A stretch of 64,000 bases of DNA from an uncultured Pelagibacteraceae bacterium (GCA_902625125.1 CACOAB010000001.1:57423-121422), one strand, 5' to 3'. Numbered from the stretch's first letter, positions 1 through 12,449 are shown. Numbers and translations are program-made. Notes: generated by a model not told the origin, from the sequence alone.

Positions 1-36
1 AACCCCAGATGTATTTAAACATCTAGGGTTTTTTAA
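1..36 (+). terminator. hairpin followed by T-run, intrinsic terminator-like, at the window edge
   Basis: AACCC-CAGATGT-ATTTAA-ACATCTA-GGGTT followed by TTTT; lies just past the groEL stop. The T-run is on the + strand, so it suits an upstream + strand gene, or is bidirectional. Confidence 0.6.
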
Positions 37-55
37 ATTTGTTATGGAGTTATTA

Positions 56-1717
<1,662 letters not shown>

Positions 1718-1733
1718 TTATCTCCTCTAAATT

Positions 1734-2030
1734 TTATTTTTTGCTTTTTGAAATTCCCATTATGTCTGCTTCTTTCATAATGCTATACTCTTTACCATCA
1801 ATTTTAACTTCAGTTCCAGACCATTTTCCAAAAAGCACTACATCTCCGACTTTAACATCCATCGGAGCTACTTTTCCTTCTTCATTTTTAGCTCCAGGGC
1901 CGACCGCTACAACTTCGCCTTCTTGGGGTTTTTCTTTAGCTGTATCTGGGATTATAATTCCTCCTGCAGTCTTTTCCTCACTGTCAAGCACTTTGATAAG
2001 CACACGATCGTGCAAAGGTCTAAATTTCAT
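1734..2030 (-). CDS. groES: 10 kDa co-chaperonin GroES
   Basis: 98 aa, [35 protein letters not shown]. Confidence 0.99.
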   Translation of the reverse strand: MKFRPLHDRVLIKVLDSEEKTAGGIIIPDTAKEKPQEGEVVAVGPGAKNEEGKVAPMDVKVGDVVLFGKWSGTEVKIDGKEYSIMKEADIMGISKSKK

Positions 2031-2065
2031 ATATATTTTCTCCTATAAATTTTTATTTAGTGTTG

Positions 2066-2093
2066 ATATGGTATGTTTTAATAAGATTTCAAG
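2066..2093 (-). promoter_or_regulatory. putative sigma-32 (RpoH) heat-shock promoter of groES-groEL
   Basis: On the minus strand CTTGAAA-N13-TACCATAT, compared with the RpoH consensus CTTGAAA-N13/14-CCCCATNT; about 36 bp upstream of the groES start; no CIRCE inverted repeat seen. Confidence 0.6.
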
Positions 2094-2162
2094 GGGCAAA
2101 TATCATTAAAAAAACCTTTAAATACTGTATTTTATGATCAAATCAAATAAAGAATTAGTAAA

Positions 2163-2969
2163 TTGAAAGAACTTAATCATATATCAGATATATATAAAAA
2201 CTATGAGACCTTTGTTATTGATTTGTGGGGAGTAATACACAATGGCATGAAGCTAAACGCAGAGGCAATTAATGTCATAGAGCAATTAAAAAAGAATTCA
2301 AAAAAAATTGTATTTTTATCTAACGCCCCTAGGCCCAGCTCAAAAGTTATTAATTTTTTAATAAAAATGAATATGAATATAAAATACCTTACAAATGTAG
2401 TGACTTCTGGCGAAGCGGCAATGCACGCAATAAATAAAAATCAATTTGGGAAATCTTTTTTTCATTTGGGACCACCTAGAGATACTGCAGTTTTTGAAAA
2501 AGTCAAAGGTAACCGAACTGAAATTCAAAAATGTGATTTTATCTTATGTACCGGTTTGTTTGATGAACATGATAATGATCTAGAATATTACAAAAAGTTT
2601 TTAGAGAAGCATGTTTCAAAAAAATTAGTCTGTACCAATCCAGATTTAACTGTTCACAGAGGAGATGTTGAAGAGTTGTGTGCTGGCTCAGTGGCAAAAG
2701 TATTTGAGAAACTCGGGGGAGAAGTAGTATATTTTGGAAAACCATATGAAGAAGTTTACAAAATGTGTTTTAAATCTGGAGAAAAAGTTTTAGCTATTGG
2801 AGATAACTTGAGAACAGATATTAAAGGAGCTAACAATCTAAACATCGATAGTATTTTTATTTCAGACGGTGTTCACCGAGATGAATATAATGATACTACA
2901 GAACTCGGCGCCCTTTTAAAAAAATATAAAGTCAAAGCAAATTTCTTTCAAAAAGAACTTAAATGGTGA
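2163..2969 (+). CDS. HAD superfamily hydrolase, class IIA (TIGR01459-like)
   Basis: FVIDLWGVIHNG motif I, LSNAPRPS, AIGDNLRTDIKGA; TTG start. Confidence 0.85.
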   Translation: MKELNHISDIYKNYETFVIDLWGVIHNGMKLNAEAINVIEQLKKNSKKIVFLSNAPRPSSKVINFLIKMNMNIKYLTNVVTSGEAAMHAINKNQFGKSFFHLGPPRDTAVFEKVKGNRTEIQKCDFILCTGLFDEHDNDLEYYKKFLEKHVSKKLVCTNPDLTVHRGDVEELCAGSVAKVFEKLGGEVVYFGKPYEEVYKMCFKSGEKVLAIGDNLRTDIKGANNLNIDSIFISDGVHRDEYNDTTELGALLKKYKVKANFFQKELKW

Positions 2970-3877
2970 TGAAAATTTATAATAATGCGAATATTAGTAA
3001 AAAACATCATAAAGGCGTAATTGCGATCGGTAATTTTGACGGATTACACTTAGGTCACCAGAAAGTTATAAAAGAGGCAAAACAAAAAGCAAAAAAAAAT
3101 AAATTGCCTTTTGGCGTTCTGACTTTTGAACCAGTGCCTGTAATGTTTTTTAGTAAAAATAGGAATAATCACAGAATAAATTCATTACGACAAAAAAAAA
3201 TACAATTTAAAAAATTAAAATTAGATTTCTTAATTGTAATTAAATTTGACAAAAGATTCTCATCTTTAACCGCTAAAGAGTTTATTAAAAAAATCATTTT
3301 TGAAAAAACAAGATGTAGATTTTTATATGTTAGCAGAAATTTTAAATTCGGTTATAAACGTAAGGGCAATATACGAACTTTAAAAAAATTTGAAAAACGA
3401 TTTAATTATTTAAGCATTATAACCAGCCCTTATAAAAAGAAAGGTATAACCATATCATCGACATTAATAAGAAAAAAATTAAGAAAGGGTAAGATTGAAG
3501 AAGTAAATAAATTATTAAATCGCCATTGGTCAATTGAAGGAAAAGTTATTAAAGGTGTAAAAAGAGGTCGTGAAATAGGTTTTCCTACTTGTAATTTGAT
3601 TCTTGGAAGTTACGTGATTCCGAAATTAGGTGTGTATTCAGTAAATGTAAACACAGACAATTTTAACAGGAATGGTATAGCAAATATAGGCAACAGGCCA
3701 ACATTTAATGGTGAAAGAATATTACTAGAAACAAATATCTTTGGAATTAATAAAAATTTATATAATAAAGTAATTAATGTAAATTTTAAAAAGTTTATAA
3801 GGAAAGAAAAAAAATTTAAAAATATTGAACATTTAAAAAAACAAATAAAAATTGATATAAAAAAAGCGAAAATATAA
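2963..3877 (+). CDS. ribF: bifunctional riboflavin kinase / FAD synthetase
   Basis: GVIAIGNFDGLHLGHQKVI, GKVIKGVKRGREIGFPTCNL. Confidence 0.95.
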   Translation: MVMKIYNNANISKKHHKGVIAIGNFDGLHLGHQKVIKEAKQKAKKNKLPFGVLTFEPVPVMFFSKNRNNHRINSLRQKKIQFKKLKLDFLIVIKFDKRFSSLTAKEFIKKIIFEKTRCRFLYVSRNFKFGYKRKGNIRTLKKFEKRFNYLSIITSPYKKKGITISSTLIRKKLRKGKIEEVNKLLNRHWSIEGKVIKGVKRGREIGFPTCNLILGSYVIPKLGVYSVNVNTDNFNRNGIANIGNRPTFNGERILLETNIFGINKNLYNKVINVNFKKFIRKEKKFKNIEHLKKQIKIDIKKAKI

Positions 3878-3881
3878 AAAG

Positions 3882-6605
3882 ATGTCCAAAGATACATTGC
3901 AACTTCCTAAAACTGCTTTTTCTATGAAAGCAAGCTTACCTATTAAAGAGCCTGAAATTTTGAAAAGATGGGAAAAAAACAACATATTTAAAAAACTCAG
4001 AAAGAGTTCCAAAGGCAAAGAAAAATTTATTCTTCATGATGGACCACCTTATGCAAATGGACACATACATATGGGAACGGCTTTAAATAAAATTTTAAAA
4101 GATATTATCACTCGTTTCCATCAAATGAATGGCAAGGATTCAGTTTATGTACCTGGATGGGATTGTCATGGATTACCTATAGAATGGAAAATTGAAGAAC
4201 AGTATAAGAAAAAGAAAAAAAATAAAGATGAGATTCCTATAAAAAATTTCAGACAAGAATGTAGAGAGTTTGCAAAAAGTTGGATTGATGTACATATAAA
4301 AGAATTTAAACGACTGGGTGTTATTGGAGACTTTGAAAACTACTACTCTACAATGAGCTTTGAAGCGGAAGCACAAATAGTTAGAGAATTAGGTAAATTT
4401 CTTATGGACGGAAGTTTATATCAAGGATTCAAGCCAGTTCTATGGTCAACAGTAGAAAAAACAGCACTAGCTGATGCAGAAGTTGAATATATGGAACATA
4501 CTTCTAATACAATCTATGCTGCTTTTAAAATAAAAGAGACAAACAAAGAATTTTTGAAAGATTCAAGCGTTATCATCTGGACGACAACGCCATGGACCAT
4601 ACCAGCAAATAAAGCTTTAGCATTCAATAGCAATATTGAATATTCAGTTTTAGAAATTGAAGATCTTGAGTATTTCAAAGATAAAAAAATTGTAGTTGCA
4701 AAAAATTTAATAAATTCAATTACCGAAGAGTGTGGCATAAAAAATTATAAAGAATTAAAAACTTTTAAAGGCATCGAATTCAAAGGAACTATTTGCAGCC
4801 ACCCATTTTTAAAAATGAACTTTGACTATGATGTTCCTATGCTTGAAGCCCAATTCGTTAATTTAGAACAAGGAACTGGAATAGTACATTGCGCTCCAAG
4901 TCATGGCCCTGATGATTTTAATTTATGTTTAAAAAATAATATACCATCATTGTATACTGTGGATAATGCAGGTCTTTATACAAAAGAGATACCCTTTTTT
5001 ACTAATACTCACATTTTTAAGGCAGACCCTATTGTTATAGAAAAATTGAAGGAGCAAAATAAATTACTAAAGAATGATAAACTTAATCATAGTTACCCTC
5101 ATTCGTGGAGATCAAAAGCACCTTTAATTTATAGAGCTACCCCTCAATGGTTCATATCAATGAAAAAAAATAATTTAAGAGACAAAGCAATTAAAGCAAT
5201 TAAAGATACTATTTTTTATCCCAGTAAAGGAAAAGATAGACTATTATCTATGGTTGAAGGTAGACCTGACTGGTGTGTTTCGAGGCAAAGAGTTTGGGGC
5301 GTTCCTTTGCCAATATTTATAAATAAAAAAAACAAAGAGCCTCTAAGAGATAAAAAGGTATTAGCTAGAATAGCTGATATTTATGAAAAACAAGGTTCAG
5401 ACTGTTGGTTCACAGATGATCCAAAAATCTTTTTAGGAGCTGAATATAATTCAAAGGATTATGAAAAACTTAATGACATTGTTGAAGTCTGGTTTGATAG
5501 CGGATCAACGCATAGTTTTGTTTTAGAAAAAAGAAAGGACCTGAAATGGCCGGCCGACATGTATTTGGAGGGATCTGATCAACACAGAGGTTGGTTTCAT
5601 TCTTCATTATTAGAGTCTTGCGGAACAAGAGGGAAAGCACCATTTAAAAGTATTCTTTCTCATGGGTTTGTCGTAGATGGGAAAGGGATGAAAATGTCAA
5701 AGTCAATGGGAAATGTAATATCTCCAGAGGAAATTTTAAAAAATTATGGAGCAGATATTTTAAGAATTTGGGTTGCTTCATCTGATTACGCTGAAGATTT
5801 AAGAATTGATAAGAACATTTTAAGTCAACATGCTGAGTCTTATAGAAAAATAAGAAATACTTTTAGATTTATGCTTGGAAATTTAAAAGATAAATTCGAA
5901 CCACAGAATTTAGAAAAATTAAATTTAGAAGAATTTGACGAATTAGAACAATATATTTTGCATAAAATTCATCACATTAGTAAATCAGTAGAAAATAATT
6001 TGAAAAGCTACAATTTTCATAAACTTTATAAAGAATTACTTAATTTCTGCACATTAGACCTTTCATCTTTCTATTTTGATATACGCAAAGACACACTTTA
6101 TTGCGATGAATTAAAATCAAAAAAAAGAGGTGACTGCGTAAAAGTATTAAATATTATACTTGAAAGTTTGCTTAAATGGTTTGCACCCATATTAGTTTTT
6201 ACTACTGACGAAATAAATAGCCTAATCAACAAAGAGGAAAAAAATATTCATGAATATCTATTTGTAAAAATCCCTAACAAATGGGAGAACAAGGAGCTAA
6301 ATGATAAATGGGATAAATTGTTTAAAATAAAGCAAGAAGCCAATATAGCAATAGAGACAAAAAGATCTTCTAAAGAAATCGGATCAAGTTTAGAGGCAGA
6401 TGTTAAATTATTTGTAAATAAAAAAAATTATGAATTGCTAGATAATATAAATTTAGCAGAGTACTTAATTACGTCTAGAGCAGAAAAAATTTTATCAGAA
6501 AATGCTGAAACTACAATTGAGGTAATCAAAGCTAAAGGAAATAAATGCCCAAGATGTTGGAAAATTTTAGAACATGATTGCGACAGATGTTCTAAGTTAA
6601 GATAA
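3882..6605 (+). CDS. ileS: isoleucyl-tRNA synthetase
   Basis: 907 aa; HDGPPYANGHIHMGTALNKILKD, GMKMSKSMGN, C-terminal zinc cysteines CPRCWK..CDRC. Confidence 0.98.
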   Translation: MSKDTLQLPKTAFSMKASLPIKEPEILKRWEKNNIFKKLRKSSKGKEKFILHDGPPYANGHIHMGTALNKILKDIITRFHQMNGKDSVYVPGWDCHGLPIEWKIEEQYKKKKKNKDEIPIKNFRQECREFAKSWIDVHIKEFKRLGVIGDFENYYSTMSFEAEAQIVRELGKFLMDGSLYQGFKPVLWSTVEKTALADAEVEYMEHTSNTIYAAFKIKETNKEFLKDSSVIIWTTTPWTIPANKALAFNSNIEYSVLEIEDLEYFKDKKIVVAKNLINSITEECGIKNYKELKTFKGIEFKGTICSHPFLKMNFDYDVPMLEAQFVNLEQGTGIVHCAPSHGPDDFNLCLKNNIPSLYTVDNAGLYTKEIPFFTNTHIFKADPIVIEKLKEQNKLLKNDKLNHSYPHSWRSKAPLIYRATPQWFISMKKNNLRDKAIKAIKDTIFYPSKGKDRLLSMVEGRPDWCVSRQRVWGVPLPIFINKKNKEPLRDKKVLARIADIYEKQGSDCWFTDDPKIFLGAEYNSKDYEKLNDIVEVWFDSGSTHSFVLEKRKDLKWPADMYLEGSDQHRGWFHSSLLESCGTRGKAPFKSILSHGFVVDGKGMKMSKSMGNVISPEEILKNYGADILRIWVASSDYAEDLRIDKNILSQHAESYRKIRNTFRFMLGNLKDKFEPQNLEKLNLEEFDELEQYILHKIHHISKSVENNLKSYNFHKLYKELLNFCTLDLSSFYFDIRKDTLYCDELKSKKRGDCVKVLNIILESLLKWFAPILVFTTDEINSLINKEEKNIHEYLFVKIPNKWENKELNDKWDKLFKIKQEANIAIETKRSSKEIGSSLEADVKLFVNKKNYELLDNINLAEYLITSRAEKILSENAETTIEVIKAKGNKCPRCWKILEHDCDRCSKLR

Positions 6606-6606
6606 G

Positions 6607-7107
6607 ATGAACTTTCTAAATAAAATAAAGAATTTCTCATATAATATTTTAAAAAGAGAAAATATTTATCTATTTGTTTTTATTGCAATTATTTTCATTT
6701 TTGACAGAGTTTCCAAATTAAAAATTATTAGTGAATTTAGTGAAAGCTCTTATTTTATTAATGATTTTATAAATCTTGATCTTGTTTGGAATATCGGAGT
6801 TGGATTCGGTTTTTTTAGCACAAACTCAAATATTATATACAATTTTATTACTGCAATAATTTCCTTTGTCATCATAATTCTGCTTTATATTTTTGTAACA
6901 TCTAAAACATTAGATAAAGTTATCTATGCTACAATCATAGGAGGAGCTGTAGGTAATTTTTACGATAGACTAGCTTATAAAGCTGTACCAGATTTTATAG
7001 ATATGCATTACAACAACTTTCACTGGTTTACCTTCAATGTAGCAGATATATTTATTACTGTAGGAATAATATTTTTTATTGTAAAAAGTTTCTTTGTAAA
7101 AAATTAG
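6607..7107 (+). CDS. lspA: lipoprotein signal peptidase II
   Basis: multi-TM; NIGVGFGFF, GGAVGNFYDRL..VPDFIDMH, FNVADIFITVG. Confidence 0.93.
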   Translation: MNFLNKIKNFSYNILKRENIYLFVFIAIIFIFDRVSKLKIISEFSESSYFINDFINLDLVWNIGVGFGFFSTNSNIIYNFITAIISFVIIILLYIFVTSKTLDKVIYATIIGGAVGNFYDRLAYKAVPDFIDMHYNNFHWFTFNVADIFITVGIIFFIVKSFFVKN

Positions 7108-7109
7108 TT

Positions 7110-7421
7110 ATGAAAACAATAATATCGATTTTTATATTTTTAATCTTACACTCTTGCTCCTCACTAAAAGATGCCGGTAAAGTAATTAGAAATGAAAAAA
7201 TAAGCACAACTGATGAATTTTTAGTGAAGAAAAAAGATCCTCTTATATTACCGCCAAATTATGAACAATTACCAGAGCCAGACTCTTTAAAAGAAAATAA
7301 ATCAAAAGAAAAAGACGTTAAATCAATACTTAAAATAAATACAAAAAATCAATCTTTAAAAAAGAACTCTTCTACTGAAAAATCAATAATTGATAAAATT
7401 AAAATGAGTGGGAAAGAATAA
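7110..7421 (+). CDS. small lipoprotein, DUF3035-like
   Basis: signal peptide with lipobox LILHSC; NEKISTTDEFLVKKKDPLILPPNYEQLPEP. Confidence 0.65.
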   Translation: MKTIISIFIFLILHSCSSLKDAGKVIRNEKISTTDEFLVKKKDPLILPPNYEQLPEPDSLKENKSKEKDVKSILKINTKNQSLKKNSSTEKSIIDKIKMSGKE

Positions 7422-7422
7422 T

Positions 7423-8622
7423 TTGAATTTTAAAAACCTAATCTCGAAAAAATATTTAAGTAAGAACCTCAATTCAAAATACACAAAAGGATTTAAATCT
7501 GCACAATTGCAAATAGAAAAGGATATTTTATCAAAAAATAAAACCTTAAGCGTACTAAATAAAGATTATCAATTTAATTTTAAGTTTAAAAATCTTAAAC
7601 AGTTCTCCAAGTTTAAAACTATAGCAATAATTGGTATGGGGGGATCGATATTAGGCGCAGAAGCAATTGAATGTTTTTTGAAAAAAAAGATAAGAAAAAA
7701 TTTATATTTTTTCAATGACTTAAATGAGGAAAAAATATTAAATTTTAAAAAAAAATACAAAAATCAAAAAGCTCTTTTTATTGTTGTCTCAAAATCAGGT
7801 AATACAATCGAAACAATTACAAATTTATTTTTACTTAATCCAATTAAGAATAAAAAAAATATAATTATAATTACTGAAAAAAAAAATAATTTTTTATATT
7901 TGTTATCAAAGAAACTAAATTATTTTTACATAGAACATAAAGAATTTATAGGAGGCAGGTATTCTGTTCTCTCTGAACCTGGAATTATACCTGCATATTT
8001 AATGGGAATTAATATTTTAAAAATAAGATCAAAAATCAGAGAAAGTTTGAAAGGCAAATTACAAACTTTTCTCAAAGATAGCGCTATAAAACTTGCAGAT
8101 TTAATGAATTCAAAAAAATTTAATAATTTAATTTTTTTAAATTATTCTCCTGAATTAGAGAAATTTTTATTTTGGTGCCAGCAACTAATTGCAGAGAGCT
8201 TAGGAAAAAAAAATAAAGGCTTCCTACCTGTTATATCTAACGTTCCTAAGGATCACCACAGCCTGATGCAACTCTATCTCGATGGCCCAAAAGACAAAAT
8301 ATTTTACGTTTTCAGTCACGAAAATAAGTCAAAGAAAATTATTAATATTGATAAAAAATTAAAATTAAATAATTTTTTAAATGGAAGAGATTTGAATTCA
8401 ATAAAAAATGCTCAAAAAAACGCTCTTATAAAATCCTTTAAAAAAAATAACATACCTTTTAGAGAGTTTAAAATTAAGAAAATTAACGAGGAAACACTTG
8501 GAAAATTGTTTTCCTATTTCATCTTAGAGATTGTCATCACTGGGAAATTATTGAAAATTAATCCTTTTGATCAACCTGCTGTAGAACAAGTAAAAACTTA
8601 TACAAAAAATTTGCTTAGTTAA
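7423..8622 (+). CDS. pgi: glucose-6-phosphate isomerase
   Basis: IGMGGSILGAEAI, VVSKSGNTIETI, GGRYSVLSEPG; TTG at 7423 gives an alternative start to the ORF-track start at 7408. Confidence 0.9.
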   Translation: MNFKNLISKKYLSKNLNSKYTKGFKSAQLQIEKDILSKNKTLSVLNKDYQFNFKFKNLKQFSKFKTIAIIGMGGSILGAEAIECFLKKKIRKNLYFFNDLNEEKILNFKKKYKNQKALFIVVSKSGNTIETITNLFLLNPIKNKKNIIIITEKKNNFLYLLSKKLNYFYIEHKEFIGGRYSVLSEPGIIPAYLMGINILKIRSKIRESLKGKLQTFLKDSAIKLADLMNSKKFNNLIFLNYSPELEKFLFWCQQLIAESLGKKNKGFLPVISNVPKDHHSLMQLYLDGPKDKIFYVFSHENKSKKIINIDKKLKLNNFLNGRDLNSIKNAQKNALIKSFKKNNIPFREFKIKKINEETLGKLFSYFILEIVITGKLLKINPFDQPAVEQVKTYTKNLLS

Positions 8623-9175
8623 GTACCCCATAAATAATTTTTGAGCGACCATATTGCTTCATTAGGATTATATCCATTAGACCTTTTAAATTATCCTCAG
8701 TTTTTCTCTCTCTATGAATGATTACAATATGTTTTTTGCTTAAAATATTTTTATTTTTCATAGTTTTCAGGCTATTAATAAATTTAAAGTCAGCAAAAGG
8801 CGGATCTAAAAAAACAATATCAAATTGTTGTTTAAATCTATGTGATAAAAAATTTTCTATTTCACAATTATAAATCTCAGATTTTTTTATAATTGATAGA
8901 TTGTCTAAATTTTTACCTAATACATTCGATGCATATCTATCTTTTTCAACAAATGTTACTCTATGAGCTCCTCTTGAAATACATTCTATACCAAATGATC
9001 CTACTCCTGAATATAAATCAAGCACGTTAGAATTTTCAATTTTAATTTTTATGAGGTTTGAATGATCTAAAATATTAAATATATTCTCTTTTACTGAGTC
9101 TTTAAGAGGGCGCGTCTTTAAATTTTTTAGAAAATTTATTGATTTCCCTTTTAAGGCGCCACTAATAACTCTCAT
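8615..9175 (-). CDS. rsmD: 16S rRNA (guanine966-N2)-methyltransferase
   Basis: MRVISGALKGKSINF, LDLYSGVGSFGIECISRGA, VFLDPPF. Confidence 0.92.
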   Translation of the reverse strand: MRVISGALKGKSINFLKNLKTRPLKDSVKENIFNILDHSNLIKIKIENSNVLDLYSGVGSFGIECISRGAHRVTFVEKDRYASNVLGKNLDNLSIIKKSEIYNCEIENFLSHRFKQQFDIVFLDPPFADFKFINSLKTMKNKNILSKKHIVIIHRERKTEDNLKGLMDIILMKQYGRSKIIYGVLN

Positions 9176-10437
9176 TTTTTAATTACTTTCCACCCAATGT
9201 CTTGTCTATAAAAACCGTACTTCCAATTTATTTTTTTGATATAAAATAAAATTTTACTTCTAATATTTTTAAAATTGTTTCCAATTGAAGTAATATTTAA
9301 AACTCTGCCACCATTATTCAACAAGACATTATTTAGATATTTTGTACCTGCATGGTAAATAAAATCATTTTTTGATAAATTAATTTTTTGTAAATTTTTA
9401 ATTTTAAGATTTTTTTTATATTTGCCAGGGTAGCCCTTTGTGCATAATACAATTGTCATACATTTTTCTTTTTTCCATTGAATGTTAGTATTTATAAGTT
9501 TGTTAGCAACGGCGTTTTGAAAAATTTTTACAATATCTGTTTTAAGTCTAGGTATTATTACTTGGCACTCAGGGTCACCCATTCTTATATTGTATTCAAT
9601 AAGATATGGTTCGTTTTTTTTTATCATTAAACCAACATACAGAAAACCAGTATAAGGATTATTTCTTCTTTTCAGAGCTTTTAATGTTGGTTTGACTATT
9701 TTTGAAATAATTTTTTGTTCTAAGGATTTTATTATTAATGGAGCTGGAGAATATGCACCCATTCCTCCAGTATTAGGTCCTTTGTCATCTTCAAAAACAC
9801 GTTTATGGTCTTGAGCAGTTCCAAAAAATTTAAAGTTATTTTTATCTACAATTACAAAATAACTTGCTTCCTCTCCATCTAAAAATTCTTCAAGAACAAC
9901 TGTTTTTGAGGATTTGAACTTTCCTTTAAATATTTCAGAGGAAATTTTTATTACGTCTTTTTTGGTTTTACAAATAGTAACACCTTTTCCAGCAGCTAAA
10001 CCATCAGCTTTTACTACTATGGGAAGATTACAATAATTTAAAAATTTGTTAACTTGCTCCTTTTTATGGCAAATTTTAAACATAGCTGTCGGAATTTTAT
10101 TTTTAGCACAAATCATTTTCATAAAAGCTTTTGATCCCTCAAGTCTTGAAGCATACTTATTGGGACCAAAAACCTTAATTTTGTTTTTTCTTAAAAAATC
10201 TACTATACCCTTCACCAAAGGTTCTTCGGGGCCAACTATAACCAGGTTTACCTTATGAATTTTTATGTGTTTTAGAATTTTTTTAAAATTTAATATATCT
10301 ACATCAATATTTGTTGCTATTTTTGAAGTACCAGCGTTTCCGGGAATACAAATAATTTTCTCTACTAACTTAGACTCATAGATTTTCTTACATAATGCAT
10401 GCTCCCTACCACCACTTCCAATTAATGCAATATTCAT
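9172..10437 (-). CDS. purD: phosphoribosylamine-glycine ligase
   Basis: MNIALIGSGGREHAL, IVKADGLAAGKGV, RMGDPECQ. Confidence 0.98.
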   Translation of the reverse strand: MNIALIGSGGREHALCKKIYESKLVEKIICIPGNAGTSKIATNIDVDILNFKKILKHIKIHKVNLVIVGPEEPLVKGIVDFLRKNKIKVFGPNKYASRLEGSKAFMKMICAKNKIPTAMFKICHKKEQVNKFLNYCNLPIVVKADGLAAGKGVTICKTKKDVIKISSEIFKGKFKSSKTVVLEEFLDGEEASYFVIVDKNNFKFFGTAQDHKRVFEDDKGPNTGGMGAYSPAPLIIKSLEQKIISKIVKPTLKALKRRNNPYTGFLYVGLMIKKNEPYLIEYNIRMGDPECQVIIPRLKTDIVKIFQNAVANKLINTNIQWKKEKCMTIVLCTKGYPGKYKKNLKIKNLQKINLSKNDFIYHAGTKYLNNVLLNNGGRVLNITSIGNNFKNIRSKILFYIKKINWKYGFYRQDIGWKVIKK

Positions 10438-10463
10438 GATAAAATATATTGTATAATTTATAG

Positions 10464-10658
10464 ATGAGTAAAAAAAAAGCTAAACTTGTTTTTAAACACA
10501 ACTATTTTGAAATTGTTGAAGAAGGTGATCATGTTTTATGCGCAGTATCTGGAAAAGAAATAAAATTACAAAATTTAAATTATTGGAATGTAGAATTACA
10601 AGAGGCTTATTTCTCACCTATTGAAGTAGATAAAAGGTTTAGAAGTCAAAAAAAATAA
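10464..10658 (+). CDS. DUF2093 family small protein
   Basis: 64 aa; HNYFEIVEEGDHVLCAVSGKEIKLQNLNYWNVELQEAYFSPIE. Confidence 0.7.
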   Translation: MSKKKAKLVFKHNYFEIVEEGDHVLCAVSGKEIKLQNLNYWNVELQEAYFSPIEVDKRFRSQKK

Positions 10659-10660
10659 AT

Positions 10661-11518
10661 TTATTTCCACCTATTATGTGTCCAAATCCATTGATTGGGA
10701 TTTCGCTTTATCATTTCTTCAAGAACGATATTCAATTCCTCTGTTAGTTGAATTTTACTAGTAAAATTTTTAGGGTTAATTCTTCTCATAAATTCAATTT
10801 GAAAATTGTTATCCTCTTGCCTTTCAATATAGACTGGTATTATGTCGATATCATATTTAGTTGAAATTTGAGCTGGCAATGTTGTAGTGAGCGCGGGAAC
10901 ATTAAAAAAATTAATCCTCTCTCCTTCACTGACCCTTTGGTCAATCATAAGAGCTATAGAGTGTTTTTTCTTAATATATTTAATTGCATCTCGAACACCA
11001 TTAATCCCTTTTTTAATTTGATTTTTGCATACGTATTTTTTTCTCAAATATTCCATTAATGGATTCAAAAATAAATTATTAAGAGGCCTATAAATAGTTG
11101 CAAGCGGAATTTTCCTTTTTGTTATTTCCATTGACATTAATTCAAAGTTAGCAAAATGACCCGATATAAAGATAACAGGTTTTCCTTGATTATAAATTAA
11201 GCTTAGGTTTTCTTCACCCTTGACAATAACGTGAGAATTACTTTTTCGAAAATAACTCAAAAAAATATACTCAATAAACGTCATACCATAATTTTTCCAC
11301 ATATTTTTAACAATCTTATTTTCATCGAAATTAGAGATTTTTGAAGAACAGATTTTAAAGTTATTTTTAATGATTTTTTTTGATTTTATCATTGGCCCGA
11401 TAAATAAAAATATATAACCAAATAATTTCCTACTAATCTTTAATTGAAAAACAAAACCAACAAGAAAAAAAAAATAAATAAAAATTGATTGTATTAAATA
11501 ATTAAATATCTTTGCCAT
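10661..11518 (-). CDS. LpxL/HtrB-like lysophospholipid or lipid A acyltransferase
   Basis: ISGHFANFELM (HX4D/E-like motif), N-terminal TM, adjacent to lpxK. Confidence 0.85.
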   Translation of the reverse strand: MAKIFNYLIQSIFIYFFFLVGFVFQLKISRKLFGYIFLFIGPMIKSKKIIKNNFKICSSKISNFDENKIVKNMWKNYGMTFIEYIFLSYFRKSNSHVIVKGEENLSLIYNQGKPVIFISGHFANFELMSMEITKRKIPLATIYRPLNNLFLNPLMEYLRKKYVCKNQIKKGINGVRDAIKYIKKKHSIALMIDQRVSEGERINFFNVPALTTTLPAQISTKYDIDIIPVYIERQEDNNFQIEFMRRINPKNFTSKIQLTEELNIVLEEMIKRNPNQWIWTHNRWK

Positions 11519-12449
11519 ATAGTTTATTTATTCTACTAATTAATTTATTTTTTTCTATTATTTCAGTAGACATCTTAAGATATCTAATGTCGTTAAGGTT
11601 ATATTTTTTAATTTTAAAGTAATCTTTTTCAGTAGTTATAATATTGTAGCCTTTTGTTTTCGCCCTAAAACAAATTTTTTCAATTTCTTTTTTTGAAAAT
11701 TCATAATGATCTGGATATGCAATATGTTCGTCAACTTGTAAGTTATTTTCATCTAACAGTTTAAAGAAATTTTCAGGATTTCCAATAGCAGCTAAGGCCA
11801 GCAATCTTTGATCTCTAAAATCATTGATATTAATAGGATCATAATGAAAATAGTATATTTCAAGATTTTTATTATAACTTAAAATTTTTTTCTCAAATGC
11901 GATATTTTTTTTGCCATTTATTAAAACTATATCAATGTTCTTTAAAGCACTTAATGTTTCTCTCAAGGGACCAGAGGGAATAACAAGTCCATTACCAATT
12001 AATTGATTATTGTGAAAACACACAATTTTTAAATCCTTTTTTATTTGGTAATCTTGTAATCCATCATCAAGTATTACAGTGTCATATCCCTGCTTTTCTG
12101 CTTCTATTATGCCATTAGATCTCTCTTTATTTATAATTAAATTTTTAAAACTATGTTTAATTTGTTCAAACTCATCATTGTGGCTTCTATAATATTTTCT
12201 TAATAAAACAGGTTGAAATCCTAATTTATTAAGCTCTTTAGCAATAAGTATAGAGACCGGCGTTTTACCAGTTCCTCCAATATAGATGTTACCAACACAA
12301 ATTATTGGAATTTTGAATGATGTTATTTTAGATAATCTTTTTTTTAAAAAAATTATCACTAATGTTAATAAAGAAATAGGAATTAGTATAATTGAAATAA
12401 AACTAATTTGTTTTTTATCCCAAAATTTTGGTTTGATGAATTTAATCAT
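11502..12449 (-). CDS. lpxK: tetraacyldisaccharide 4'-kinase
   Basis: VGNIYIGGTGKTPVSI Walker A, VILDDGLQDYQ. Confidence 0.95.
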   Translation of the reverse strand: MIKFIKPKFWDKKQISFISIILIPISLLTLVIIFLKKRLSKITSFKIPIICVGNIYIGGTGKTPVSILIAKELNKLGFQPVLLRKYYRSHNDEFEQIKHSFKNLIINKERSNGIIEAEKQGYDTVILDDGLQDYQIKKDLKIVCFHNNQLIGNGLVIPSGPLRETLSALKNIDIVLINGKKNIAFEKKILSYNKNLEIYYFHYDPININDFRDQRLLALAAIGNPENFFKLLDENNLQVDEHIAYPDHYEFSKKEIEKICFRAKTKGYNIITTEKDYFKIKKYNLNDIRYLKMSTEIIEKNKLISRINKLYGKDI

